This document shows positions 1-9,560 of a DNA stretch of 64,000 bases, piece after piece. A model generated the notes under the pieces. That model saw only the letters and a list, made by a program, of their open reading frames with translations, did no database searches and was not told where the DNA came from. How positions within the stretch are numbered: the stretch's first letter is position 1; each line of letters starts with the position of its first letter. A program made the translations under genes and the position numbers. The DNA is from Mojavia pulchra JT2-VF2 (GTDB taxonomy: Bacteria > Cyanobacteriota > Cyanobacteriia > Cyanobacteriales > Nostocaceae), in contig JAHHHN010000018.1 of NCBI GenBank assembly GCA_019359325.1, positions 62,001 to 126,000 of the forward strand. Reading direction: 5' to 3'.

Positions 1-182
1 CAAGCATTTTCATGCATTTAAGTCGCATTAATGTCAAAGAAGGTGATTTGGTCAAACCTGGTCAGTTGATTGGCGCAGTGGGATCAACAGGTGCTTCCAC
101 TGGCCCACATTTGCACTGGGGTTTATATGTCAATGGGCAATCTGTTGATCCAACACCTTGGAGAACTAAGGTTTTTAATTAG
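1..182 (+). CDS. M23 (LytM) metallopeptidase, C-terminal end (partial)
   Basis: The window opens inside this gene; the reading frame runs from base 3 to a TAG at 180-182. The visible 59 residues end a peptidase M23 domain: HLHWG carries the H-x-H zinc-ligand motif, and the glycine-rich GQLIGAVGSTGAST stretch before it and the DPTPW segment after it are standard for the family. M23 enzymes cut peptidoglycan cross-links in the periplasm, or act as catalytically dead amidase activators; which one applies here cannot be judged without the N-terminus. It precedes a ComFB/CdgR-like gene by 108 bases in the same direction. Confidence 0.9.
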   Translation, partial: SIFMHLSRINVKEGDLVKPGQLIGAVGSTGASTGPHLHWGLYVNGQSVDPTPWRTKVFN

Positions 183-289
183 CATAAGCGAGATTAAGCA
201 CGTTTGTAATTAATTTGTATATTATTTTGCCTATTTTTAGGCAAAATAAACTAAATTTCTAGCATTCCTACCTTGCTTGGGTGGCTTAA

Positions 290-838
290 ATGATAATGAG
301 CGTTATGAGTATTGAAAAAATTGTAGAACAAGCTCTCCAGGATGGTTATCTTACACCAGCAATGGAAGCAGAAGTCGGGCGCATCTGTGATAACGCCTCT
401 GAACTCTCAATAGAAGAGTATATGGCGCTGGATCGACTGATGGGAGCGCTATTGACTGGTGAAGTAGTAGCGGTGCCTCGCAAACAATTCATTAACGTCA
501 TGGAAGAATTGGTGCTGACAGAGGCGATCGCACGAGTCGCAGAAATTGAAGCTACTAGCGAAAGCTCTGTAGATGTAGGGGATATTGCTGCTTACGCTCT
601 CAACCGCCTCCCCCCCTTGTATGCTACTACAGAAGAAGGTGCTAACTATCAGCGCCAACGCGCCAAGGCAGAACTTCAAGAATTAATTAACCAACAAATA
701 GGTGAGGCAATTGGTCGTAACCTTGACCAACCCAATGACAACAGAACACCAGTCGTGGGCAAAACTACTGGTAATGAAGTTCTGCGCCAAGTCAGTAACT
801 TACTTCAAGTCTACGCACCTAATTTTGAGCAAAAATAA
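290..838 (+). CDS. cdgR: ComFB-family protein, CdgR-like c-di-GMP receptor
   Basis: A 182-residue protein with the late-competence ComFB signature in its middle: NVMEELVLTEAIAR around residue 65, then DIAAYALNRLPPLYATTEEG around residues 96-115. ComFB-domain proteins of cyanobacteria have been reported as cyclic di-GMP receptors; in Anabaena PCC 7120 the homologue is called CdgR and affects cell size. The symbol rests on that resemblance and on the neighbourhood (M23 peptidase upstream, sigG downstream), which I recall from Anabaena. Three in-frame ATGs lie at 290, 296 and 305; 290 has a GGGTGG 7-12 bases upstream and was kept, but 305 is possible. The C-terminal 50 residues look disordered. 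No membrane segment or signal peptide. Confidence 0.8.
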   Translation: MIMSVMSIEKIVEQALQDGYLTPAMEAEVGRICDNASELSIEEYMALDRLMGALLTGEVVAVPRKQFINVMEELVLTEAIARVAEIEATSESSVDVGDIAAYALNRLPPLYATTEEGANYQRQRAKAELQELINQQIGEAIGRNLDQPNDNRTPVVGKTTGNEVLRQVSNLLQVYAPNFEQK

Positions 839-923
839 TAACCTTAATTAGTCAATTGTCAATAATCAGTGGTCTGGAGCAAAGCCAAACAACTCACAAC
901 TGAGTATTGACAACTGATTATCA

Positions 924-1742
924 TCATTCGCGCACAATTACTGGTGTCCCCACCTTCACTTGTTCGTACAACAATCGGACATCAGGATTACGCATTCTTA
1001 GACAGCCATGAGAAATAGCGGTTCCCATGACTTCGGTATTTGGCGTGCCATGAAAGCCAATTTGATTGTGTCCATCTGACCAAAAACTAATCCATCGTTC
1101 TCCTAAAGGGCTATCGGGGCCAGGCTCAAAGACTTGATCGGTAATTGGATGACGCCAGATAGGATCGTGCTGCTTGTACATTACTTGAAAATTACCTGTA
1201 GGTGTTTCCCAACCCTTTTTACCTACAGCAATAGGGTAACTAGCTATAACCACATCTGAACGGTAAACATAGGCGCGGCGATCGCTTAAATCAACCACTA
1301 CTTGCCTATCACTATATTTATTATTATTAAATAAATTCTGTTGGGCTAAAGCCTTAGGTAATAGCGACTGTGGCCAAATTGATGCAGCTAGGTTCTGTTG
1401 TTTTTCTTGCACTAATAGCCGAGTTTTTTTGGGTTCGTCAGTTACCTTAGCTACATTTTTAGCCTTTATTCTCGACTTAGTATTATGACGCTTTGTTGCT
1501 GATAACTTTGATGTAGACTTTCTCGGCATAGGTTCATTAGAAACTGACGCACCATATGCGGTTGCGCCTAAATTTCCTTTAGAGATGCTATAGACGTCAT
1601 TTTTGCGGCTATCCTTCGAGGAGGCTAGCTGTTTAAATTGCTGTTGTGTTGAGTTAATCCGCCAATGGACAGCCAGAGATAAGATTGCTGTGCCAAAACA
1701 GAGCAACATCACTATCCGCGCTACAGATTCATTTCTTACCAT
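924..1742 (-). CDS. L,D-transpeptidase (YkuD domain), membrane anchored
   Basis: The C-terminal ~130 residues are a YkuD domain ending in SHGCLRMR, the catalytic His-Gly-Cys-x-Arg motif (the Cys lies 26 residues from the C-terminus). The preceding QVVVDLSDRRAYVYR and GKKGWETPTGNF segments are standard. Such enzymes form 3-3 peptidoglycan cross-links or attach proteins to the wall in the periplasm and are inhibited by carbapenems. Residues ~8-28 form one hydrophobic segment, so it is a signal anchor; a basic, Ser/Lys-rich linker of about 90 residues leads to the domain. The start is the ATG at 1742, with AGGTGG just upstream; GTGs at 1748 and 1751 are alternatives. It converges on the ComFB gene, leaving 85 bases between the stops. 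Confidence 0.9.
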   Translation of the reverse strand: MVRNESVARIVMLLCFGTAILSLAVHWRINSTQQQFKQLASSKDSRKNDVYSISKGNLGATAYGASVSNEPMPRKSTSKLSATKRHNTKSRIKAKNVAKVTDEPKKTRLLVQEKQQNLAASIWPQSLLPKALAQQNLFNNNKYSDRQVVVDLSDRRAYVYRSDVVIASYPIAVGKKGWETPTGNFQVMYKQHDPIWRHPITDQVFEPGPDSPLGERWISFWSDGHNQIGFHGTPNTEVMGTAISHGCLRMRNPDVRLLYEQVKVGTPVIVRE

Positions 1743-1979
1743 TGCCACCACCTATTGTTGATCCCTGACATATCCAGTTGACTAATTGGACGAGTTCATT
1801 ATCTAATTATCAAAAATTTATAAATACTTATCAGTTCCCTCACAAATTTACTACTACCTCTGGGCACACTAGGGCTAGGCAGAAGTCCCCGCGAAAAAAA
1901 CTTTAGGTAATAAACCTCAGTTATTGGAACTTTTAAAGTGCAGCAGTCCATCATTAATGGTGTGGGTGGGAGAAAGATT

Positions 1980-2132
1980 ATGTTTGAAAAACTATTGCTA
2001 GCAGTCACAATTACATTTTCCCTCAACTTCTTTTTTCAAGTTCGTGTACCCGATCAAAGTAAGGCTGATACTAATTATCAACAGCGCACAAAAACACCAG
2101 CCACAATTTTAGTCACAAGACCAGATAAATAA
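1980..2132 (+). CDS. small hypothetical secreted/membrane protein
   Basis: A 50-residue open frame beginning MFEKLLLAVTITFSLNFFF, a plausible signal peptide or membrane anchor, followed by a short hydrophilic tail. GGGAGA sits 6-8 bases before the ATG. I do not recognise the family. The frame extends upstream to an ATG at 1938, but the internal start fits the ribosome site and the signal sequence better. An overlapping antisense frame is less convincing. Low confidence that it is expressed. Confidence 0.35.
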   Translation: MFEKLLLAVTITFSLNFFFQVRVPDQSKADTNYQQRTKTPATILVTRPDK

Positions 2133-2906
2133 CAGTCCTAGTAGTTACAAGAGGTTACAACAGCCTAAATTTAAAAATTTTTGTGTTGCGCTTAATTGCA
2201 ATATTGCAAATCTAAAATTTTGCTGATTTTTAGTATGCATCTGACCTCATGGGAAATTAAATACTTTACATCTAAATCTAAACATTGCCTATGTTGAAAA
2301 TAAGGCAGAGGGCAGAAGGGGTAAGATTTTCATTCTCTCGTTGTATGATTTATCACATGAGCGTCTGTCTTGAAAATAGGGACTGGGGACTAAGGATTAC
2401 GGAGGAAAGATTTTCATGACGAGCATTGTGGGCTATTGCCTATGGGGTTCTATCTAAATGGGAGGGAAGCCGGAAGTCTATGGCTGCCTATATTCAATAT
2501 TCAAAATCGGAAATTTAGCAACTGGGTCTTTTTTCACCTTTTGACGAAACTTTTGTAACTCTACAATCCAGTACTAAGTTAACTTGCTTTGGCTTTTCCA
2601 GCCAGAAACTCACTCACGCCGGCTTGCCCAAACATAAGCCTCGTTAACCAACTGATCTGCATCAGATTGTCAACTCTGTTATACGCTTTTTATGCATAAA
2701 ATACAATTCCTGTCAAGTGTATAGTGACAGTTATCATTAACAGCACAAATGTACGTAACATTGCTACACCTCTAAAATCTGATAAATAATAGCTGAAAGG
2801 CTTGAAATGTAAATGTTAAAGCCAAAAAGCATACCTATGATTCGCTAAAGGACTATTCATACTTGGATACCCGATTGTTCCAGTCACAAATCCGTCACTT
2901 ACTCTA
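2133..2906. other. intergenic region upstream of sigG
   Basis: About 770 bases without a convincing gene. It is AT-rich, with short purine-rich stretches near 2305-2330 and 2380-2410 of the type that recur as dispersed junk repeats in Nostoc genomes. The only start-stop frames are under 20 codons. The ECF-type promoter of sigG lies at its downstream edge. Confidence 0.6.
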
Positions 2907-2934
2907 GGAACTTCCCACTAATTAGCAGGTCTAA
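2907..2934 (+). promoter_or_regulatory. ECF-sigma-type promoter of sigG
   Basis: GGAACTT at 2907-2913 and GTCTAA at 2929-2934, separated by 15 bases, match the RpoE/ECF group promoter consensus at every conserved position. The -10 ends 32 bases before the sigG start codon. Because the downstream gene encodes an ECF sigma factor of the RpoE type, positive autoregulation is the natural reading (inference). Confidence 0.8.
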
Positions 2935-2966
2935 TAGAAAGGGATGATTTAGAGCCAGTACGATCT

Positions 2967-3623
2967 ATGAGTCAATCGATTACTGTATCCTGGTCAACGG
3001 TTGATGCGAGGTGTCCAGAAGCATCGGTGCAAGTTGACAAACTCTCCAATCACGATTTAATTTTGCGTTGTCAAACTGGGCTACGTCCGGATCGTGCTGC
3101 GTTTGCGGAGCTATTGCGTCGTTATCAAACTCAAGTCGATAGGGTGTTATATCATTTAGCACCAGATTGGCCTGATAGAGCTGATTTAGCTCAAGAAGTT
3201 TGGATTCGCGTGTATCGGAATATTAACCGATTACAAGAACCATCTAAGTTTCGGGGCTGGTTAAGTCGCATTGCCACTAACTTATTTTATGATGAGTTGC
3301 GTAAACGCAAGCGGGTTGTTAGTCCTTTATCATTGGATGCTCCCCGCTCGGTAGACGACGGTGAAATGGATTGGGAAATTGCTGGAGATACCCCTGGGCC
3401 AGAAGAGGAACTGACGACTAGAGAATTTTACGAGCAACTGCGAGAAGCGATCGCCGATTTACCAGAGGTGTTTCGCACTACAATTGTTCTTAGAGAAATC
3501 GAAGGTATGGCATATGAAGAAATTGCCGAAATCACTGGTGTTTCCTTGGGAACTGTGAAGTCGAGAATAGCCAGAGCTAGATCCAGATTGCAAACCCAGT
3601 TGCAAAGCTATCTTGATACCTAA
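2967..3623 (+). CDS. sigG: ECF RNA polymerase sigma factor SigG
   Basis: A 218-residue group 4 sigma factor. Region 2 spans ~45-115 (FAELLRRYQTQVDRV, DLAQEVWIRVYRNI, FRGWLSRIATNLFYDELRKRKR) and region 4 ~158-212 (LPEVFRTTIVLREIEGMAYEEIAEITGVSLGTVKSRIARARSRL). An acidic linker joins them. It redirects RNA polymerase to ECF promoters, probably for envelope stress; in Nostoc punctiforme SigG pairs with an anti-sigma factor, SapG, and the pair is conserved in the genus. The next gene here, 159 bases downstream, encodes a single-span protein fitting that role. An RpoE-like promoter lies directly upstream. The N-terminal 25 residues are not part of either domain, and the true start could be slightly downstream. 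Confidence 0.92.
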   Translation: MSQSITVSWSTVDARCPEASVQVDKLSNHDLILRCQTGLRPDRAAFAELLRRYQTQVDRVLYHLAPDWPDRADLAQEVWIRVYRNINRLQEPSKFRGWLSRIATNLFYDELRKRKRVVSPLSLDAPRSVDDGEMDWEIAGDTPGPEEELTTREFYEQLREAIADLPEVFRTTIVLREIEGMAYEEIAEITGVSLGTVKSRIARARSRLQTQLQSYLDT

Positions 3624-3782
3624 ATGTACAATATCTGTCCTCTGTCGAATGGCAGAATTTAAGCATTGATTACCAATTGTACAAAGAATATAAATATCCT
3701 CTGGTATTAGGAAAAAAGATTGATGAATTTCTCAAAATTATCTGTTGTATTTACCCGTATATGAATTGGTAATAATGTTAAG

Positions 3783-4397
3783 ATGACTACTGATTCTCAG
3801 TTTTATGACCGTTCTCACGTGCAACTTTCTAGAAACTTGCCAGATGGAATGGCTAATCATACCAATGAATCAACGGGTGCTATGGATATGGTGAAGCGCG
3901 ATCGCTTCGAGTTATTGAGTGCTTACCTCGATGGAGAGGTGACTGCTGCCGAACGTAGGCAAGTAGAAGAATGGCTGGCAAACGATGCCTCCGTTCAATG
4001 CTTGTATGCTCGATTGTTAAAGTTAAGGCAAGGGTTGCGGACTATGCCAGTACCAGCAACCCAACAGCCAATAGAAACCACACTCCAGCAAGTTTTGGCA
4101 CGTTTGAATCGCAGTTCCCAGTTAGCCTGGGCATTCGGAGGTGCAGCCATTGCTGCTTGTGTCATTGGCACAGTATCCGGCATCCTACCAGGTGGAGAAT
4201 CCAGGACACTGCAACTAGCGCAACAACGAATAGAACCAATACAAGCCAAGTCAGAACCTACCGTCCCTGCTTCACCGTTAATGGTGGCCTTAAATAACCC
4301 GGTCATTGAAATTCCTAAAGCAGCAGTAGCTTCTCCGACAAAGCCAGCAACACGGGAAAATCCTAAACAGGGGCATATTGAACAGGATATAAACTAA
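3783..4397 (+). CDS. sapG: membrane-bound anti-sigma factor (SapG-like)
   Basis: Residues ~38-85 form an anti-sigma fold (RFELLSAYLDGEVTAAERRQVEEWLANDASVQCLYARL) like RseA/zinc-finger anti-sigma proteins, but without the H-x3-C-x2-C ligands, so it is a non-zinc version. A single membrane span follows at ~118-142 (AWAFGGAAIAACVIGTVSGIL), then a ~60-residue Pro/Ala-rich periplasmic tail. The layout fits cytoplasmic capture of SigG with a periplasmic sensor tail. The start is uncertain: no strong ribosome site precedes 3783, and an internal ATG before DMVKRDRF would still encode the whole domain. The symbol follows the Nostoc punctiforme SigG partner. Confidence 0.78.
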   Translation: MTTDSQFYDRSHVQLSRNLPDGMANHTNESTGAMDMVKRDRFELLSAYLDGEVTAAERRQVEEWLANDASVQCLYARLLKLRQGLRTMPVPATQQPIETTLQQVLARLNRSSQLAWAFGGAAIAACVIGTVSGILPGGESRTLQLAQQRIEPIQAKSEPTVPASPLMVALNNPVIEIPKAAVASPTKPATRENPKQGHIEQDIN

Positions 4398-4406
4398 TTG
4401 CAAAGG

Positions 4407-4859
4407 TTAGAACTGCGCTTTGCTGGCGGTTAAACCACAGCCAGTCCACCATCCATCGGGTTGAGGCTTGCCTCCCAATCGGCGCACTTGATCTGGGGTC
4501 ATTAGGTAAACCCAAGCCCAACCCAAGGATAACCCTTGCAAGTCGAATATCTCAATCTGCTGTCGATTATAAAGATTTTCTCTTATTTGTCTAGTAGGCT
4601 GATAATCTTCGAGATCGTCTAGTTGGCTTAAAATTTTAGATTCGGCAAAAGAAAGTAAATACCCGTAGACTTTGCTTTCTTCCAGCGTCATCGCTGGGTA
4701 CCCCATCGGTAGAGCAAAAAGTTGACCTCGCGCAATAGCTCTTTTGGCATTTACTACTTTGTCAGCACAGTATCTTTTATAATTAACTTCACCTGGTTTG
4801 AGCGTGCCATAAACAAAAACGCGCACAGTAGCAGAAAATTTCATATTTGTTTCAGTCAT
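4407..4859 (-). CDS. gamma-glutamylcyclotransferase-like (GGCT/AIG2) protein
   Basis: A 150-residue protein with the GGCT-fold entry motif VFVYGTLKPG at ~13-22 and conserved internal features (ALPMGYPAM, VYGYLLSF, LDDLEDYQP). Family members release 5-oxoproline from gamma-glutamyl amines or peptides; the fold is often annotated without a known substrate. The glutamate of LDDLEDY is in the place of the family's catalytic acid. It converges on the anti-sigma gene with 9 bases between the stop codons and diverges from leuS. Cytoplasmic, no signal peptide. Confidence 0.85.
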   Translation of the reverse strand: MTETNMKFSATVRVFVYGTLKPGEVNYKRYCADKVVNAKRAIARGQLFALPMGYPAMTLEESKVYGYLLSFAESKILSQLDDLEDYQPTRQIRENLYNRQQIEIFDLQGLSLGWAWVYLMTPDQVRRLGGKPQPDGWWTGCGLTASKAQF

Positions 4860-4943
4860 AGCTGATTTTAACCAACTGAATTTCTTTGCCTACCATCTAC
4901 AATATGGAGGCAGATACGATTACAGATCCAGTAGGAGCATTTT

Positions 4944-7553
4944 TTGGTGGATTCCCGATACAACCCAGCCGCGATTGAGGAAAAATGGCAAAAAACATGG
5001 GCAGAACTTGGCTTAGATAAAACACCTACAGATAGCGACAAGCCAAAATTCTACGCTTTGTCCATGTTCCCCTATCCATCTGGTAGCCTACACATGGGTC
5101 ACGTTCGTAATTATACGATTACTGACGTGATTGCTCGCCTCAAGCGAATGCAAGGGTATCGAGTACTCCACCCAATGGGTTGGGATGCCTTTGGCTTGCC
5201 AGCAGAAAACGCCGCCATTGATCGTGGCGTTCCTCCAGCAAAATGGACTTATCAGAATATTGCCCAGATGCGGCAGCAATTGCAGCGTCTTGGTTTGTCT
5301 ATTGATTGGGACTGCGAAGTCGCTACTTGTTCACCAGACTATTACAAGTGGACACAATGGATTTTCTTGCAGTTTTTGCAAGCAGGGTTAGCTTACCAAA
5401 AAGAAGCAGCAGTTAACTGGGACCCAATTGACCAAACTGTACTCGCAAACGAGCAAGTTGATAACGAGGGACGTTCTTGGCGTAGTGGCGCAAAAGTTGA
5501 GCGCAAATTGTTGCGTCAGTGGTTTTTGAAGATTACTGACTACGCTGAAGAATTGCTCAATGACTTGGATAAGTTGCCAGGTTGGCCAGAACGCGTCAAA
5601 TTGATGCAGGCTAACTGGATTGGTAAATCCACAGGTGCTTACTTGGAATTTCCCATCATTGGGTTGAATGAAAAAATCAGCGTATATACCACACGCCCGG
5701 ATACCGTTTATGGTGTTAGCTACTTGGTATTAGCACCAGAGCATCCTTTAACAAAGCGCGTCACTACTAAAGAACAAAAAGCAGCCGTAGAAGCGTTTAT
5801 TCAAGAGGTTATCAATCAAAGTGAGTTAGAACGTACCGCTGAAGACAAACCTAAGCGAGGCATTCCCACTGGCGGTAAAGCAATTAACCCCTTTACTGGG
5901 GAAGAACTGCCTATCTGGAGTGCTGACTATGTGCTGTATGAGTATGGTACTGGGGCAGTCATGGGTGTACCCGCTCACGATGCCCGTGATTTCAAGTTTG
6001 CCACTAAATATAACTTGCCGATAGAGTTTGTGATCGTTCCGCCAGAAGAAGTTGTAGATGAGGATTTCCGCCAAGAAGATCCACCTTTAATCATGATTTC
6101 TTATGACAGTGCATATACTGAACCAGGAACTCTGATTAATTCTGGCCCTTTTAGTGGGATGCCATCTGTAGAAGCCAAGCAAGCGATAGTTGAATATGCC
6201 GAACAGCAAGGTTTTGGTAAAGCTAGGGTGCAATATCGTTTGCGGGATTGGTTGATTTCTCGACAGCGGTATTGGGGGGCACCAATACCAGTAATTCACT
6301 GCCCCAACTGTGGGATAGTACCAGTCCCTGACAAAGATTTGCCCGTAGAGTTGCCGGAAGAAGTAGAGTTTACCGGACGCGGCGGTTCACCTTTGACTCA
6401 GTTAGAAAGCTGGATGAATGTCCCTTGTCCAACTTGTGGCACTCCAGCCAAGCGCGAAACTGACACGATGGATACTTTTATAGATTCCTCGTGGTATTTC
6501 TTGCGGTATCCAGACGCTAAAAATGAACAGCAAGTTTTCGATTCCAGTAAAACCAATGACTGGATGCCAGTTGATCAGTATGTGGGTGGAATTGAACACG
6601 CGATTTTGCATTTATTGTATTCGCGCTTCTTTACTAAAGTACTGCGAGACAGAGGTTTGTTAAACTTTGATGAACCTTTCCAACGGTTGTTGACTCAAGG
6701 TATGGTGCAGGGTTTAACTTATCTCAATCCCAACAAGGGTGGTAAAGATAAATGGATTCCTTCTCATCTTGTAGACCCCGCTAATCCACGCGACCCCCAA
6801 ACCAGGGAACCATTGCAACGCCTGTATGCTACCATGTCCAAGTCAAAAGGCAACGGTGTAGCACCAGAAGATGTAATTAGTAAATATGGTGTAGATACAG
6901 CACGGATGTTCATCTTGTTCAAAGCACCGCCAGAAAAAGACTTGGAATGGGATGAAGCTGATGTAGAAGGGCAATTCCGCTTTTTAAATCGGGTTTGGCG
7001 CTTGGTAACAGATTATATTGCTGCTGGGGTATCCCAGAAAAAAGCCCAACTCTCAGATCTGACTAAGCCAGAAAAGGAATTGCGACGGGCAATACATATT
7101 GCTATCCAAGCAGTTACAGAAGATGTACAAGACGAATATCAATTCAACACTGCTGTTTCAGAATTGATGAAGTTAAGTAACGCCCTTGCTGATGCCAGCT
7201 GCAAAAATTCATCCATTTATGCCGAAGGAATTCAGACTTTGGTTGTGTTGCTAGCGCCTTTTGCACCACATATTACTGATGAATTGTGGCATTTATTTGG
7301 TAAAGCCGATTCTGTGCACACCCAAACTTGGCCCTCTTTTGATCCTGCTGCCTTAGTAGCTGATGAAATCACTTTGGTGATTCAAATTATGGGCAAAACA
7401 CGGGGCGCAATTCAAGTTCCAGCGCAAGCCGATAAAGCTGAGTTGGAGAAATATGCACGGGAATCAGAAGTTGCCCAGCGTTACATTGAGGGTAAAGAAA
7501 TTAAAAAGGTAATTGTTGTGCCTGGGAAACTGGTAAATTTTGTAATCGGCTAA
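4944..7553 (+). CDS. leuS: leucyl-tRNA synthetase
   Basis: A full-length class I synthetase (~869 residues). The HIGH signature reads HMGH ([15 protein letters not shown], ~50) and the KMSKS signature reads TMSKSKGN (~630). The CP1 editing domain lies between them, with the TTRPDT motif near residue 250, and the zinc-type CPNCG and CPTCGTPA segments near 450 and 495. It charges tRNA-Leu and hydrolyses mischarged tRNA. The frame opens at TTG 4944 with GTG at 4947; both sit just after a GGAG at 4934-4937, so either could be used, the GTG having the better spacing. Monocistronic by context. Confidence 0.97.
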   Translation: MVDSRYNPAAIEEKWQKTWAELGLDKTPTDSDKPKFYALSMFPYPSGSLHMGHVRNYTITDVIARLKRMQGYRVLHPMGWDAFGLPAENAAIDRGVPPAKWTYQNIAQMRQQLQRLGLSIDWDCEVATCSPDYYKWTQWIFLQFLQAGLAYQKEAAVNWDPIDQTVLANEQVDNEGRSWRSGAKVERKLLRQWFLKITDYAEELLNDLDKLPGWPERVKLMQANWIGKSTGAYLEFPIIGLNEKISVYTTRPDTVYGVSYLVLAPEHPLTKRVTTKEQKAAVEAFIQEVINQSELERTAEDKPKRGIPTGGKAINPFTGEELPIWSADYVLYEYGTGAVMGVPAHDARDFKFATKYNLPIEFVIVPPEEVVDEDFRQEDPPLIMISYDSAYTEPGTLINSGPFSGMPSVEAKQAIVEYAEQQGFGKARVQYRLRDWLISRQRYWGAPIPVIHCPNCGIVPVPDKDLPVELPEEVEFTGRGGSPLTQLESWMNVPCPTCGTPAKRETDTMDTFIDSSWYFLRYPDAKNEQQVFDSSKTNDWMPVDQYVGGIEHAILHLLYSRFFTKVLRDRGLLNFDEPFQRLLTQGMVQGLTYLNPNKGGKDKWIPSHLVDPANPRDPQTREPLQRLYATMSKSKGNGVAPEDVISKYGVDTARMFILFKAPPEKDLEWDEADVEGQFRFLNRVWRLVTDYIAAGVSQKKAQLSDLTKPEKELRRAIHIAIQAVTEDVQDEYQFNTAVSELMKLSNALADASCKNSSIYAEGIQTLVVLLAPFAPHITDELWHLFGKADSVHTQTWPSFDPAALVADEITLVIQIMGKTRGAIQVPAQADKAELEKYARESEVAQRYIEGKEIKKVIVVPGKLVNFVIG

Positions 7554-8439
7554 AACTAGAGAAAAGCGAATAAGAGAAATATTAGTCTCTGAGTTACCGC
7601 GTTTCTCGTTACCCATATTGCCCCAATAAGGTTTTGTTTGTGTACCTGTCAACTTACACCCTAACGGTGTGATGGTTACCTTTAAGCGAACCATATTGGG
7701 GTTTGGGCTTAGTAGCAGTAGTCACCAGATTAAAGTTCATGGCTTGATCTAGCCCGTATTAAGTTTTATTGTGCTAAACCAAAAACCGCTATTTCTCAAA
7801 TCTCCGTAATAATTCTTAGACAGTAGTTTTCAATTGAATTGGAGTAACTAATATATTGGGTAAAATTACACTTATACCTTTGCCTGTTGGCATGTAATTG
7901 TATGTGCCTTTAAAAACTTAGTTATTTTCGGTTAAATAAGATAATTTTTTATTTATACACAAAAAAGCACCTGAGAGTTTTGCTCACTCAAGCGCTTTTT
8001 CGTATAAGTTTATACCAAATCACTAGTTTGATGAAACATCTGAAATCTGCAAAACCCTCTAAGGGAGAAGCATTGCGAGAACAACCTGTGACAAACATCT
8101 GGTGAAATGGTATCACTCCTTGCACTAACTAAGAATATCTCTTCTAGAACAAAAGTAGTAATCTGGTGAGTGACAGTTTATCAACTGACACTAGTTAAAA
8201 TCGACTCATGCTGCATAGTGTCTATCAAGACCAAGCAATACCGTAAATAATTTGTGTACTTAGTATAATAAAACAGTTATTGTTCTAGAATTTCCAGTAG
8301 CGATCGCAAATCGATCTGTTGAGCTATATGCTGAATGTAGTAGCATAAATTTTTTACACGAGTTGTTTGTTAGTGATGTCCAGGGCTGACAGAATAATAT
8401 GAAGTGCGTGAAAGCCCGCCAGTAGTAGTGTGAAGATTT
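7554..8439. other. intergenic region leuS to GalU-like gene
   Basis: About 890 bases. A minus-strand stretch at 7620-7740 contains two short open pieces separated by a stop that could be a decayed small gene, but no family is recognisable. A hairpin (7962-8000) is the only distinct structure. The final 400 bases before 8440 are AT-rich and contain one HIP1 octamer. Confidence 0.5.
7962..8000. terminator. hairpin with A/T tails (possible bidirectional terminator)
   Basis: AAAAAGCACCTGAG (7962-7975) pairs with CTCAAGCGCTTTTT (7987-8000) at 12 of 14 positions around an 11-base loop. The T run on one side and A run on the other suit intrinsic termination on either strand. It lies 400 bases after leuS, so it may serve an unseen transcript. 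Confidence 0.45.
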
Positions 8440-9342
8440 ATGCAGAAAAATCAAGTTAAAAAAGCTGTGATTCCGGCAGCTGGTTTCGGCACTCGTTTAT
8501 TTCCAGCTACCAAAGTCGTTAAAAAAGAGCTTTTTCCAATTATTGATCAAGACGGCAGAGCCAAACCTGTGATTCTAGCAATTGTTGAAGAGGCAATTAA
8601 TGCTGGTATTGCAGAAATTGCCATTGTAGTACAACCAGATGATCAAGAATTATTTACTAATTTATTTAAAAATCCGCCCAAACCCGAACTTTTTCAGAAG
8701 CTTTCGCCCCAAAATCAAGAATACAGCCAATATCTCCAAGAATTAGGTAACAAAATCACAATATTAACGCAAGATGAGCAAGAAGGTTACGGTCATGCGG
8801 TATTTTGTGCCCATGACTGGGTAAAGGATGAACCATTTTTGTTGATGCTAGGAGACCACGTTTACAAATCTGGCATTGAGAAATCTTGTGCCCGTCAAGT
8901 TTTAGATGTTTACGAACAAGAAAATCAGAGTATTGTTAGCTTAACTATTATGCCTGCCGAAATTATTCAGAAAGCTGGATGTGTTGCCGGAGTTTGGCAG
9001 AAGTTAAATTCAATTTTGAAGATTACACAAGTTTATGAAAAGCCATCAATTGAGTATGCACGTCAGTATTTGCGTGTAGATTCAATGGAAGAGAATGAGT
9101 TTTTATGTATATTTGGCTTGTATGTACTCACGCCCAAAATTTTTGACTTTCTAGCAGAACACATTAATAACAACTTTCGTGAACGAGGGGAATTTCAGCT
9201 AACATCCTGTCTCGATAGAGTACGTCAAGCAGAAGGTATGACAGGATATGTTGTCCAAGGTAAGTGTTTTGATACAGGATTGCCAGATGCTTATCGTCAG
9301 ACAATGATTGATTTTAGAAATATATATAGCAATCCTATCTGA
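8440..9342 (+). CDS. GalU-like nucleotidyltransferase (UTP-glucose-1-phosphate uridylyltransferase family)
   Basis: A 300-residue sugar-phosphate nucleotidyltransferase. The N-terminal AVIPAAGFGTRLFPATKVVKKELFPI has the G-x-G-T-R nucleotide-binding loop and the second lysine-containing motif; LMLGDHVYKSG has the metal-binding aspartate in mid-protein; VYEKPS and the later FDTGLPDAYRQT motif complete the pattern. The likely reaction is NTP plus sugar-1-phosphate to NDP-sugar, with UDP-glucose the best guess, feeding polysaccharide or glycolipid synthesis. Cyanobacteria also have a non-GalU enzyme for this, so the substrate is not certain. The stop codon (9340-9342) is shared with the first bases of a MITE-like element, which may have supplied the present stop. 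Confidence 0.88.
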   Translation: MQKNQVKKAVIPAAGFGTRLFPATKVVKKELFPIIDQDGRAKPVILAIVEEAINAGIAEIAIVVQPDDQELFTNLFKNPPKPELFQKLSPQNQEYSQYLQELGNKITILTQDEQEGYGHAVFCAHDWVKDEPFLLMLGDHVYKSGIEKSCARQVLDVYEQENQSIVSLTIMPAEIIQKAGCVAGVWQKLNSILKITQVYEKPSIEYARQYLRVDSMEENEFLCIFGLYVLTPKIFDFLAEHINNNFRERGEFQLTSCLDRVRQAEGMTGYVVQGKCFDTGLPDAYRQTMIDFRNIYSNPI

Positions 9343-9468
9343 TATCATGTCCATTCAAATAACCGTCATTGCGACCGTAGGGAAGCAATCCCAAAAGCAT
9401 TGCGATTGCGTCGTTTCACTTCGTTCCACTCGCAAGGACATTAAGGGTGATTTGCCGGACATGATATC
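9341..9468 (+). mobile_element. MITE-like element, family A, copy 1
   Basis: 128 bases with perfect 12-base terminal inverted repeats, GATATCATGTCC and GGACATGATATC. The interior (CATTGCGACCGTAGGGAAGC, then a GCGATTGCGTCGTTTCACTT tract) is nearly identical to copy 2 at 30008 and, inverted, to copy 3 at 36058. No coding capacity. The left end overlaps the stop codon of the preceding gene. Confidence 0.85.
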
Positions 9469-9560
9469 AGTTGTGAAAAATACTTTGTTTAATTAGACGC
9501 GAAGAAGGAGAGGAGAGAGAATTACATGAATGATTTAGGACTGCTATAGTAAGATTTTCT

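Noticed and set aside
1925-1950. GGAACTT...GTCC upstream of the 50-codon gene as a second SigG promoter
   Set aside because: The spacer is only 13 bp and the -10 (GTCCAT) is poor compared with the sigG promoter.
7620-7740. Minus-strand pieces reading NFNLVTTATKPKPQYGSLKG and then a short second frame
   Set aside because: Could be a decayed small gene, but no family could be recognised and the two pieces are only 14-28 codons.
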